This document shows, one piece after another, positions 24,901 through 36,200 of a stretch of 64,000 nucleotides of DNA (the first letter of the stretch is position 1; the number at the start of each line of letters is the position of its first letter). Below the pieces are notes generated by a model. It searched no databases. It was not told the DNA's origin and saw only the letters and a list, made by a program, of their open reading frames with translations. A program made the position numbers and the translations under genes. This DNA comes from Basidiobolus meristosporus CBS 931.73 (Eukaryota > Basidiobolomycota > Basidiobolomycetes > Basidiobolales > Basidiobolaceae): the NCBI GenBank assembly GCA_002104905.1, contig MCFE01000057.1:124001-188000 (forward strand). Direction: 5' to 3'.

Positions 24901-27305
24901 ATGCATTGGCCAAGATTTACATTGACAGCAACCATAACCCCGAGCAATTTTTGAGAGAAAACCAATTCTACGACCCCTTGCTTATCGGTAAATACTGCGA
25001 GAAGCGTGATCCTTATCTTGCTTATATTTCCTATGAGCACGGTCAATGCGATTTGGAGCTTGTTGGTATCACCAACGAAAACGATATGTTCAAACATCAA
25101 GCACGTTACTTGGTTAAACGCCGTGATCTAGACTTGTGGCAATATGTCTTGAATGCGGAGAATCCTCACAAGAGAGATTTGGTTGACCAAGTTGTGGGTA
25201 CCGCATTGTCCGAATCTCAAGACCCTGAAGAAGTTTCGGTTACTGTCAAGGCTTTCATGGCAGCTGATCTCCCCAACGAGTTGATTGAGCTCCTTGAGAA
25301 GATTATCTTGGAGAATTCTGCTTTCAGTGACAATAAGAATTTGCAAAACTTGCTTATTCTCACTGCGGTCAAGGCAGATAAAACCAAGGTCATGGATTAC
25401 ATTACTCGACTGAATAACTACGATGCTCCAGATATCGCGGAAATTGCCATCAGCAATGAGTTGTACGAAGAAGCATTCACCATCTACAAGAAGTATGATG
25501 TCAACACTAGCGCAATTGGTGTGCTGTTAGACAATATCGGTAGCATTGATCGTGGTTACGAGTTTGCTGAACGTTGTGATCAACCCGAAGTTTGGTCCAA
25601 ATTGGCCAAGGCACAGCTTGATGTCTTCCGAGTCAAGGATGCCATTGATTCCTATATTCGTGCACAAGATCCTACCAATTTCTTGGAGGTCATCAATGTT
25701 TCTTCTGAAGCTGACAAGTACGACGATTTGGTGAAATTCTTGCAAATGGCTCGCAAGCATACCAGAGAGCCTCTCATTGAAAGCGAACTTCTGTTTGCCT
25801 TCGCCAAGACCGAAAGATTGGCCGATTTGGAAGAGCTCCTCTCTTCACCAAATATTGCCAAGGTGCAAGTAATTGGTGATCGTTGCTTTGACAATGGAAT
25901 GTATGAAGCCGCCAAGATTCTTTATACCAATGTTTCTAACTGGGGTCGCCTCGCTACTACTTTGGTTCATCTTGGCGAATACCAAGCATCTGTTGACTGT
26001 GCTCGCAAGGCTAACAGCACCAAGGTCTGGAGAGAAGTTCACTCCGCGTGTATTGAACACAAGGAGTTCCGTCTCGCTCAAATTTGCGGTTTGAACCTGA
26101 TTGTCCACGCCGAAGAGCTTAACCAAATCATCCGTTTGTATGAAAACCAAGGATTTATTGATGAGTTGATGCAACTTCTTGAGGCCGGTCTCGGACTTGA
26201 AAGAGCTCACATGGGAATGTTTACCGAATTGGCTTGTATTTATGCCAAGTACAAGCCTGAGGTTATGATGGAGCACTTGAAGCTTTTCTGGTCCCGAATC
26301 AATATTCCCAAGGTCATCCGTGCTTGTGAGCAAGCACATATGTGGCCTGAGCTTGTCTTCTTGTATGTTCACTACGACGAGTATGACAACGCAGCCAACA
26401 CTATGATGAAGCGCTCCGCAGACGCTTGGGAGCACGCCAGTTTCAAGGATATCATCGTGAAGGTGACAAACCTCGAAATCTATTACAAGGCTCTTCGCTT
26501 TTATTTGGATGAGCATCCACTCCTTTTGAACGATTTGCTTGGTGCTCTCACACCTAGAATTGATCACACCCGTGTTGTTCAAATGTTCCGCAAGTCCGAT
26601 AACCTGCCCTTGATTAGATCCTACTTGGTATCTGTGCAAGAGACCAACAACCAAGCTATTAATGAGGCTTATCATGAGCTTCTTATTGAGGAGGAAGACT
26701 ACGAGGCCCTTAGACACTCCATTGAGCAACATTCAAACTTCGACAACATCGAATTGGCTCAAAAGCTTGAGAAGCACGAGCTTTTGGAATTCCGCAGAAT
26801 TGCGGCCCATTTGTACAAGGCCAACAAGAAATGGAAGCAGTCGATTTCTCTTTCCAAGGTTGATAAGCTCTATAGAGATACCATGGAGACCGCGTACGAA
26901 TCCAAGGATACCGAAACCTCCGAAGATCTTCTACGTTACTTCGTGGATATCGGCAAGCAAGAATGCTTCGCTGCTTGTTTGTATCTGTGCTACGATCTGC
27001 TTCGCCCTGACGTTGTCATGGAGTTGGCTTGGAGAGCTGGCTGGCAGGATTTTGCCATGCCATACTACATCCAGGTGGTTAGAGAGCTCTCTACTAAGGT
27101 CGAGATTCTTGAGAAACACGATCGTGAAAGATTAGAGAAGGATGCTGCTGAGAAGAAGCAGGCCATGGATGCGCCAATGATCAATCCTGGTGGGTTTGGT
27201 AACTCCCTCATGATTACAGCAGGCCCTGGAGGTATGATGGCACCCCAAGGAGGTATGGGGATGGGTACACCACAGATGGGTGGGTACAACATGTCGAATT
27301 ATTAA
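21941..27305 (+). CDS. CHC1: Clathrin heavy chain
   Basis: Forms triskelions that coat vesicles at the plasma membrane, trans-Golgi and endosomes. Six exons encode 1,677 residues, the usual family length; introns are 21983-22063, 22272-22336, 22606-22669, 22832-22895 and 23181-23237, leaving one 4,068-base last exon. The N-terminus [14 protein letters not shown] leads into the seven-bladed propeller ([45 protein letters not shown]). The long alpha-solenoid contains ENIIPY-like [20 protein letters not shown] and GILRT. The C-terminus is Gly/Met rich instead of the QLMLTAGP-type ending of animals but still has LMITAGPGG. Nothing looks broken. Confidence 0.98.
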
Positions 27306-27663
27306 ATCCAATGAAGTCACAATAATTTTCAACATATAAATATATTAATAAATACATGACAAGCATATTTATTTCATGAAATATGTCTTTGATTAACAAG
27401 AGAGGCCCATTCGATCTGATCGGAGATGAATCAAGGAAGCCACCGCTCAGTGGGTCTATGTGAACACTCAGTCAGTGTGAGATGCATCTAGATTACCTCT
27501 CCTCTACAGCTGAATGCGGGCAAGTATTCAAATATAATTAACACCCTTTAAGGAAGAACACCTCTGGCGAGGCTTCTACTTGTGTTTTCCTCTGATGTCA
27601 ACAAGCACAGATCAAGTCCGCAATCTAAAGTTGGCTATTGTCGTAAGTCATGGAGATGGACAT
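27306..27663. other. Intergenic 3' of clathrin
   Basis: No gene seen; contains the clathrin 3' untranslated region. Confidence 0.5.
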
Positions 27664-27894
27664 TTACGAACAGAGGATCCCAAGTGAGCGAGATACGCGC
27701 ACTACCATAGGCCCGTCTTGATGATCATCGGGATCTGCAAGGGAGAAAAAGCACTTCGGAGAGAACGTATTCGGGTGGTGTGCTACTCTACCATAGCAGA
27801 TGGGAATATTCCAGAGGGACCATTTTTGGCTTGGATGGTTTGAAAGATCGTGAAGGCCAACGGTTTTGGGTGATATTGGTAGGTCGTATACGAT
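27664..27894 (-). CDS. Possible two-exon fragment of an unrecognised gene
   Basis: On the minus strand, bases 27894 to 27792 and 27734 to 27664 join across a consensus-looking intron (donor GTAGAGT, acceptor CCCTTGCAG, 57 bases). The result is an open frame of 57 residues ending in a stop. It includes IVYDLPISPKT, QKWSLWNIPICY and GPMVVRVSR and reads like real protein. A 5' exon is required; the open frame just upstream that starts at 28111 is the obvious candidate, but I could not find a phase-consistent short intron between them. No family recognised. Confidence 0.25.
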   Translation of the reverse strand: MVYDLPISPKTVGLHDLSNHPSQKWSLWNIPICYGRVAHHPNTFSPKCFFSLADPDDHQDGPMVVRVSRSLGILCS

Positions 27895-28245
27895 CTTTCA
27901 GACGATTGCCGCAGGGCTTGCTTTGGAATGCTGTCGATTGAGTACCAGCGAGGCACCTAGAACCCAGTCTAAAGATACAGAAGACATGTTTGGTAAGTGG
28001 GAAATAGGCATCGTAGTATTGGACCTCAATATGACTTGATTCTACCAACTGAATTAGGCTATCCGCCAATCGAAGTGATGTAGTGGGCTTTCCTAAATTG
28101 GGGCTTGGCATGCAGTAATGAGAGTTTCAAGCATCGCCTAAAATTAGTGAGATTAAAAAGCTAAATCTCAATAAAGATACCTGCCTGCTTATAAGTATCC
28201 GTCCGGGCCTACACCCCCGCCAAGACTGTGCCCATCACTAAAACC

Positions 28246-28499
28246 ATGGCACGTCGGAGCAAAAGCGACATCTCGAAGCTTCGCGAAGCTTCGACTCCCT
28301 CAAGTTAGTCCAATCCATCATACAAATCTTCAACCCGGTCCCGGAAGAGGCCCCGGCTCAAGGCGATCCACAACCATTGGACTTTAAATTCAACAGCAAC
28401 GGCAAACTCCGGAATGCCGACGCGCTTCCCAGTTTCGACGAGTTGATGGTCAGTGAGAAGGTCGTTCGTGTCTCACTCACTCCCTCCATTGCTCTGTAG
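28246..28499 (+). CDS. Small protein with C-terminal LPxF/LTP motif, member A
   Basis: The conserved part covers FKFNSNGKL, LPSFDELM and the ending VSLTPSIAL directly before the stop. It resembles members B and C nearby. The conserved frame has no ATG. The ATG at 28246, placed well downstream of a TATAAG near 28190, is in another frame. One explanation is a 56-base intron from 28253 to 28308 (donor GTCGGA, weak; acceptor TTAG), giving a protein of about 65 residues starting MALQSIIQIF. The other is a frame break in the GAAGCTTCG direct repeat at 28276-28294. Function unknown. Confidence 0.5.
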
Positions 28500-28744
28500 T
28501 TGACCCGCCTCGAATACAGCCCTCGAACTGTCGCAGGTCGATGATGTATATATTCCAAATCTTCATGAAAATTTAGTAATTTAATAACGATGTACACGTT
28601 GAGATTTGACACTGGGGAATTTATTTCACTTCCTGGTTGTAGATAAAAATACAATAAACTAAACTATTCACAGAGTGCTTATGTACAGGTGTAGGTGGGG
28701 TAGTGAGAAGCGTAGGGAATCATCTGGGCGCAGCCGTTAGTCAG
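28500..28744. other. Short convergent spacer
   Basis: Spacer between the 3' ends of family members A and B; nothing else seen. Confidence 0.4.
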
Positions 28745-29032
28745 TTAGATTGCAATGCGCGGCGTTAGTTGAACATGGATGGTCTGTTGGGTGTTCAGCA
28801 GATCCTCGAAGTTTGGAAGGGAATGTCTGTCCTCGATGATCCCGTTGGGATTGCATTTGAACAGCACCCAGTCGTCATATTCGGACACAGACGACTTGTC
28901 GCTCACTGTCTCGAAGGAGTTGGAGCTGAAGGATTTGGTATTAAAGCAATAGAGGAATGCGGAGATGGGGGGTTTATGCATTTGTTGGTACTCTCCAGAT
29001 ACCCGGCGTTTTAGATCTTTAAAGGTGAGCAT
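28745..29032 (-). CDS. Small protein with C-terminal LPxF/LTP motif, member B
   Basis: A 95-residue single-exon frame from the ATG at 29032; the open frame extends upstream to an ATG at 29143. The nearer start is chosen because MLTFKDLKRR aligns with the N-terminus of member C. Seen: a Ser-rich middle, WVLFKCNPNGII, LPNFEDLL and the terminus VQLTPRIAI. No signal peptide, membrane segment or zinc motif. It shares with A the pattern FKxNxNG, then LPxF(D/E)(D/E)LL or LM, and LTPxxA at the very end. I do not recognise the family. Confidence 0.6.
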   Translation of the reverse strand: MLTFKDLKRRVSGEYQQMHKPPISAFLYCFNTKSFSSNSFETVSDKSSVSEYDDWVLFKCNPNGIIEDRHSLPNFEDLLNTQQTIHVQLTPRIAI

Positions 29033-29852
29033 GATTAGGTGAGGTTCGTTGTGGAAAGTGTAGAAGGATTCTCCTCTTTTTATAACTTCGTCGATCCTGA
29101 TGTCAGTCACACCTATCACGGAATTCGAAAGTGAGACTTGCAACCGATCTGAGTAATCCGTATATGGGACTGCGATGACTAATCTACTGGTGATGCGTCA
29201 TTGGGGTCGAGAAGGAATAGCGCCAGAAAATGTTTGACATTCTTACTCGCTGCTGAGTCGCTCAGGAATTGGGAAGTTACCAAGCTGATTCAACAGGTGT
29301 AACTAGTGGGGGCTATATCATTTGTTGCGAGTGGTGAATCACTGCCCTTCCCCCTTAATTCTCAGCTTAGTGGGAATGTAGTGTTCTTATCAGTGATCAT
29401 GAGACTGCATTTACATCAGCACCAGAATCTAAGCTTTCGGATGCAGAATATCTCTGGAATCACCGGTGCCGAGAAAGTCGAGATTGTTCAATCCCAGCTT
29501 TCTCTAGATCCAATTACTCTGGACGTGCGGGCATGGTATCAGTACGTATTTTTGAAACCACCTTACGCATTCGGTACCTCGAATCGGCCGCCACTTCTTT
29601 CATTTGTGACTTTAGGCTGGGATTCGGTTCAATTGATGGAACCATATATATATAACGATGGCTGGATGAAATATCCGTTACTCCGAATCTCTGCTTGGTT
29701 TTATATAGTAGTATACATAGTGTTGATGGGTGGAAACCGTCATAATAATACAAGTGTGAAATCTACATTATAGGAATAATAACTGTAATAGTCTTTTGGC
29801 CAGAAATGATGTGCGTATGGTGCAAATGGGATAGAGATGCTCAAGAGCTTTG
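29033..29852. other. Spacer between family members B and C
   Basis: About 820 bases. A plus-strand frame at 29399-29773 (124 residues from its first ATG) has no recognisable motif and lies in low-quality AT-rich sequence, so it is not annotated as a gene. Confidence 0.4.
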
Positions 29853-30116
29853 CTACTGCGCGACCACCGGGGTCAGTGAAAAGTGATAGGTTTTTCCATT
29901 GCTTAGCATGTCATCGAAGTGTGGCATGGATTGCAGCAACTGACGGCGAACCTTGCCACGGGAAATATCCACCTCCTCGACCCTAGCCGTCGACGGGAAT
30001 GTAGAACTGAAGCCAAATGTATTTGTCAAACTACTCACTTTGCCCTTTGGCTTGACTGCCTCGTCGTGGAAGGAGCATATCTTGCGGATTGATTTGATTG
30101 GGGAGAACTTGAACAT
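29853..30116 (-). CDS. Small protein with C-terminal LPxF/LTP motif, member C
   Basis: An 87-residue single-exon frame starting MFKFSPIKSIRK. It ends with MPHFDDML, then a short spacer and FSLTPVVAQ before the stop, the same C-terminal layout as members A and B. The middle is Ser/Thr rich, followed by a charged VEEVDISRGKVRRQ segment. It is in tandem with B on the same strand. The family is unknown to me; the conserved extreme C-terminus suggests a docking or binding peptide, which is inference only. Confidence 0.6.
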   Translation of the reverse strand: MFKFSPIKSIRKICSFHDEAVKPKGKVSSLTNTFGFSSTFPSTARVEEVDISRGKVRRQLLQSMPHFDDMLSNGKTYHFSLTPVVAQ

Positions 30117-33100
30117 GGGGCGCTGTCAACGAGTGTGAGTAGCTGCGTGGGATAGTTTGTCTTTTTATACCGCAACACTGCCCCCACTACCTCATCTCCC
30201 TCGGGCAGACCCCTAATCAAAACACCACATTCGCTGCCAGTGTTACGGCAAAGCAGGTTTCTGGATTTCACTTCAACGCTTCGTGTCTCGACGCCGCATT
30301 GAATTCCTAATATGAGCTACCAAGGTACGAGGTCCATCATACCAGTATCCAAGAGGGAGCCTCTGGTGTAACAACAATTAGGTATCAATTAGGGATACAA
30401 AAGTCCATTTGGCAGCTGACTATGAACCTTGCACCATTTTGCTGCTGTACCCACTCAACACTTGACAAATCTCGCCTTGTCTAGTGTTTCAGCGGGAGAG
30501 CAATCATGGGTAAATGTGAAGATCACTCTAGGTTCTGCGACTTCCATATTAAGATGATGTGTTTCATAAATGGAGGAACATTCAATTAGGATTCTAGGGC
30601 CTAGTTGTTTAGTCAGGTGCATGGTAAAAGCGAGCAAAAGTAGTGGGATCCTCGATCACGAATGACTCAAGACATACTGCCTATTGGCCCATAATCTATA
30701 TGTGATCTCCAGAGCACATCATCCTCAAGGCAGGCGTGTGGTGTCTGATTGATTTCCGCAATAAAATATACGGATCACATTACTAAAACATATCACATGA
30801 CCAAGGGTCTCACTAGCTCGTTACCTGTTAGTGTTTAGAACCGTTCATCGCGTGATTTAAGCTCACAGCCTTACTAGCCATGAGGGTGGTCAGATGACAG
30901 GTGGTGTGGTATAAGTGACATACATTCTGACGAATATAGCGTAACCATCCGTTCCATGAAGACCACCATCATTCTTGCAATACCGCATATTGCGTGTCTA
31001 CTTGCCTCCCTGAACCTTCGATCATGGTTGAAAAGTATAGACGTTGGAAGGTGTCTGTAAGGGTAAATGAAAAGAGAGGAACAATGTGATCAGACTACGC
31101 TCATGAAAGTCGGCTTATAGAAATATTAACTTGTAATTTGCCAATCATGCTGATTGGGTGCAAACATCGTCTGTTCTGAAATCTGAGATAGCAATAGTTG
31201 ATGGATATCAAGCTGCTAGTTTCATTCATGCTTCTACCAAGGGGGGACATTGCGCATCATGAATCTGCAACTTTGTGAGCGCATTGTTGTAAACCCCACA
31301 CATGATCTAGTAACTGATGGCTGTCTTAGAAACTCATGAGAGTAGTTGGCTAATCTACACAATCTGGTGGAGATATGGCACTGCCCAATGGTCGGATGAA
31401 CATAAACTCCCTTGAAGATGATCACTTAAAAATACGAACAAACCATCATTGGAGATGGAGAATCACAACTTATTTTTGTTTAAACCACCAGATGCCATTG
31501 ATGCAAATCAAACAACTATCCCTTCCCCGTGAAGATACGAAAATCATGTCCACCCAAGGGTCACTTTAAGCAATCTTGAAAATATCTGCCAACTGGGATT
31601 TTCCGATTAATGGCTGCCATACAGAAATACATCAGACAATCCCTCAAATTTGACAACCAGATATCACAGTGGTATGCACGAAATTACATCCTCCAAGAGG
31701 CGCCAAATCAAAAATCTTGGATGTAAACACTATATGGCTCTCCAGACCATAATACCAAATCCTCAGTATAGTATCAACGGGCGAATATGGGATACTGCGC
31801 ATTACTATATCGATGGTCAGGTAGAACGTAAGCAAAGCTGACATCGCCACTGTATCTTGTTAAAGACGCAATTATTTATACCAACACAGTGGAGCATACT
31901 CTAAATGGTAAGAGATCCAAGATCAAAACAAACGTAAATCAACCCAGGTATACCGTCCACCAATGGCCTCAGGTCTATTGTGATTGAAAAGGAACACTAT
32001 CCAAAAGAAGAGAAATGTCCATGCTCCCGGTTACATTATCTTCCTTCGAAGCATCGTTACCAACAATGGACATAGAATCATCCTGGTTACGCTCAATCAT
32101 TGGTATGCTATTTTTGCATAGATCATATCGCTTTGTTTTCGCTAGTTGGTATTGGTTCGATTGAATTGCGGTTGGGGCCTACAAGCAAATCATGAAATTG
32201 ATGGTCCTCTTTTCAATGTGCATGTGGGATTATTAGTGAGTCGGATTACTCGAAATACACTGTTGCCCATCTAAAGGAGTTGGTAGACAAGTGTTGTAAG
32301 TATATGTAAAAAATCTCGTCGATCAAGGAGCCACAGGTTGCTTTTGAACGCTAAGTCTAGACGAGTCAAAAATAGGACATTTCTATCGGTAGGAGTGACT
32401 TTCGATATAGAATCGGCTGCTAAGCTAAAAATAGGAAGCCGCCTATTATGCCATCCACTACTGTTTTCACTCTATCTAATCCGAAAGCAATATCAATTAT
32501 AAGGTAGTGAATGTTTCGATTTGACCATTCACTATTGGTGGCAACGGATAGGTTGGCGGGTAGCCTGTTTCAATAGTTTACCACTAGCTCAACAGGCCTC
32601 TCCACTCTTTGTTGCTTGCTCTGCTTGAAGCATCTGCCAATGGTGACTGGGCGATTTAGTACTTAAGTGCTATTGATTCCATCGGTGTTTCTATATTAAA
32701 TCATGGTTTTCGAATTCATTTTCCAAAAAAGTGAAGCGCTACTATTGTAGATAACAGTATCCTGGCAAGGTATTCGAGAATTCCTAATGTCGAGGCATAT
32801 GGGGGTGTGGATCCGACATAAAAACATTGTTACCTTGGAAAGCATTTATTTGCTGTTCACATTTCATAAATAAACCAACCACTCTCTTTTTCCATTTCTC
32901 TCGTTCTCTCCTTTGTCTGGTTTCATCGGGTGCCTTGTACTAGTTCAACTTCTTTTTTTTGGTACCAATTAGACGCTGAAGAAAAACCCTGTCTCCTGTC
33001 TGTCCTTTTCTACATTGATACCAGCAATCCCTTCATACATCGAGATTTCAGTCTGAACTCGATATCCGTGCGACAGCTTTACCATTGTCCATATAATCAC

Positions 33101-33202
33101 AGGTAAGTCGGTGTTACACCGTACTACATCAAAGAATAGGATTCGGCAGTCTAACATGCGTTACCATCCAGTATCTTCGATATTGACAATAGAGTAGTTG
33201 CC
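30117..33202. other. 3 kb gene-poor region upstream of the myosin-chitin synthase
   Basis: AT-rich with only short open frames and no recognisable family motifs on either strand. The last part holds the 5' leader of the chitin synthase gene, including one leader intron. The remainder could be long regulatory DNA or decayed repeats. Confidence 0.5.
33103..33171 (+). other. Intron in the 5' leader of the myosin-chitin synthase gene
   Basis: Consensus donor CAG|GTAAGT, a CTAAC branch-like sequence and acceptor CATCCAG, 69 bases long, ending 31 bases before the ATG. Inferred from sequence only. Confidence 0.6.
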
Positions 33203-36200
33203 ATGGGTTCAAACGGCACAATACCGTATGATCTAGTGACTCTTTCGTCACCCTCGGAGGATGATGTTACTCATGTCCTAGAGGACAACTTTGAACAAAA
33301 CAACACATATTTAAAGATCGGGGCCCACGTACTCCTCTCCCTGAATCACGGCCAAATATCCCCACGAAAGAGTGCTGAGTTGGAAGAATATATCAATGAT
33401 TTTAGAGATGCCCAGCCTACTTATGGCGATAGATTGAGGCCACACATATTCCAAACAGTCAGCCATGCCTACCTCGAGATGCGACGCACCGGTTACAACC
33501 AATCCATCGTATTCAGGTAATTGGGTGACATGATTCCAGAATATTCATGATGTCTGACATTTCTCTTTATCTAGCGGGGAGACCGGCAGTGGTAAATCCA
33601 CCAACAAATTCCTTGCCCTAGAAGCGTTGGGCAAGATAAGAGAGCCGTCTAAAAAGGAATCGCACGTCGTGAAGCTGATCACTAACGCGTGCAAGATCCT
33701 GGAAGCATTCGGGAACGCTGGAACGGTTAGAAATCCCAACGCCTCGCGGTTCGGAAGTTACATCGAGATTCAATTCAACGAGCGCGGTCGTATTCTGGGG
33801 TCCAAATTCTTGGATTACCTTTTGGAGAAGTCCCGGGTGACACAGCCGACCCACGGTGAGCAAAACTTCCATGTCTTCCACTACTTGCACAATGGGGCGT
33901 CCATCGACGAGAGGGTGCATTTCCATTTCGCCGATACCGCCGAGTTCTCCTACCTTCCTCAGAACTCCGCCTACATTAGAGAGGACGATGCAAGGAAGTT
34001 CCACGAGCTTCGTGACTGCATGAAGTCCCTTGGGCTTAACAAGAAATACCAGAACCAGATCTTTCGACTGTTGGCTGCTATCCTGCATCTGGGTAATCTC
34101 ACTTTCGTCGATGCGCACAACAAGAATCTCGAGGCGTCGTCTGTCAAGAATGTCGAAGTCCTGGATACGGTGGCGGAATTCCTCGGCGTTTCGACAGCAT
34201 CCCTCGAGAGTGTCTTGACCTACAAAACACAGCTGGTCAAAAAGGAGATGTGCACAATTTTCCTCGATGCAAAGCATGCCGAGATCCAGAGGGATAGCTT
34301 GGCAAGGGCTTTGTATTCCTTGTTGTTCAGTTGGATCGTGGAGTTTGTCAACACCAAGCTGTGCAGTGAGGAGCAAACGAACTTCATCGGTCTCGTGGAC
34401 ATGATGGGATTCCAAAACCGCTCGGTGGACTCCTTCAACCAGTTCTGCGTCAATTTCGCCAATGAGCGAATCCACAACTTCCTCAATCACCAGATATTCG
34501 AGTTGAACAACATCGATTATGAGGATCAAGGAATCGCAGTCCCCAATATTGCCTACTTCGACAACTCCTCATGTATCGATCTCATCATGAAACCGAAGAC
34601 CGGCCTCATCTCGATCATGGACAATCTCGCCAGCAAGTCGGAGAATGAGGTGTCGGACCAGGAGCTGCTCGAGGCTCTGGAGAACGCACAAAATAGCCAC
34701 GACAGCTTTATCAGTTTCCCGGGCGATTCGCACTCTGGATTTGCTATCCGGCATTATGCTGGCAAGGCCAGCTATTCAATCCAAGGATTCATGGAGAAGA
34801 ATACCGAAAACATCGGAACGGACTTCATCGACCTTTTCCGTGGTGGCTCGGACGTGAAACCTACTAGCAACTCCTTTATTGCCGGCCTGTTCTCCAACAA
34901 AACCGTTTCCTACCAATCGCATCCAAGAAACAATGCTACCATCGTGGGCGCCCAACAATCCGCCGCCCCCACAAGGAAGCCCTCCATGCGACGTACCAGA
35001 AAGAAAGACAGCAACAAAGAGTGCAGGGCCATGCAGTTCCAGCAGGCCGTGAGCGAGCTTATCGAAACTCTGGAGGAAACCACTCCCTGGTTTGTGATTT
35101 GCATCCAGCCCAATATCGAGGGGAACCCCAATCAGTTCGACTTCCATCATGTCAAGTCGCAAGTGCGGCGTCTGGGCCTGAGTCAGATTGCTGAACGCCA
35201 GCGTTTCGAATATACGTCGTCAGTCGACTACGATAGCTTTGTGAGACGCTACGGAAGTCATGTCGATTTGCAGGAGCCAGCGTCGCGGGAGGCAATGGAG
35301 CAGCTCCGAACGAACCTCGGTTGGTCGGAACGTGACATGATGCTTGGAAGCACCAAAGTATTTTTGAACTTTGCTGCTTGGAAATACCTTGAAGATCAGT
35401 TACGCGCTGCGGAAAATGAGGACAGATTGCGCCGTAAATCCACCGGTACAAACGTTGAGACTATGAGCCAAGCTGCCCCCTCCATTTTTACAAACAGCGG
35501 GACGGTAAATGAAAGTCGAGAATATTTCCCGGCCACGGGTCGTGTTTCTTCCCCTGGACCAGTGCCTCGGGAGTATCCGCTTTCATCCAACCCAGTGGAC
35601 AATCGGTCATTTTATAGCGGGGCCGAGTCCTACTACAGCGATGAGGATTACTACGAGCGGGAATCCAGTTCGATAGCCGGGACGGAGCCATATCCCCTCA
35701 AGCCGGTTGGGCTGCAGGAGGTCAAGAGGGAAGCAGAGGTATTTGATCCCAAGGAACACCAGGAGCTCAGCAAGCCTAGAAAAAGATGGTTGTGTTGCAC
35801 CTGGGCGTTGACATTCTGGATCCCCACATTTACCCTAAGTATGTGTGGTAGAATGAAGCGACCAGATGTTCAGATCGCTTGGCGTGAAAAGACCGCGTTA
35901 TGCATGATCATCTTCTTCCTATGTATTTTCGTCCTCTTCTTCCTTATCTTCTTTGGCCGACTTATCTGCCCCAGACAGTATGTTTATTCATCAACCGAAC
36001 TTGCAAGACATACATCAGCCGATAGCCCGTTCGTGTCCATTCGTGGAGAAGTGTTCACCATCAAAAACTTCGTCCACTACACCGTTCCGGCCTCGGCCAT
36101 CATCACGGAATATGCAGGCAAGGAAGTTGGCGATCTACTCTTTCCAATGCAGATCAGCATGGTTTGTGATGGGTATGATGGCCCGATCGATCCAGCGGTA

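Noticed and set aside
25845-26732. Minus-strand frame of 295 residues inside clathrin heavy chain
   Set aside because: Antisense shadow of a conserved coding sequence.
29399-29773. Plus-strand open frame of 124 residues between family members B and C
   Set aside because: No family motif, hydrophobic run of mixed composition, no promoter signal; could be chance in AT-rich DNA.
30455-30637. Minus-strand 60-residue open frame
   Set aside because: Protein-like composition but no motif, partner exon or conserved neighbour to support it.
31234-31425. Possible retroelement pol remnant on the minus strand
   Set aside because: Looked for reverse transcriptase and integrase motifs in all frames and found none.
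33618-34529. Minus-strand frame of 303 residues inside the myosin domain
   Set aside because: Antisense shadow of the chitin synthase gene.
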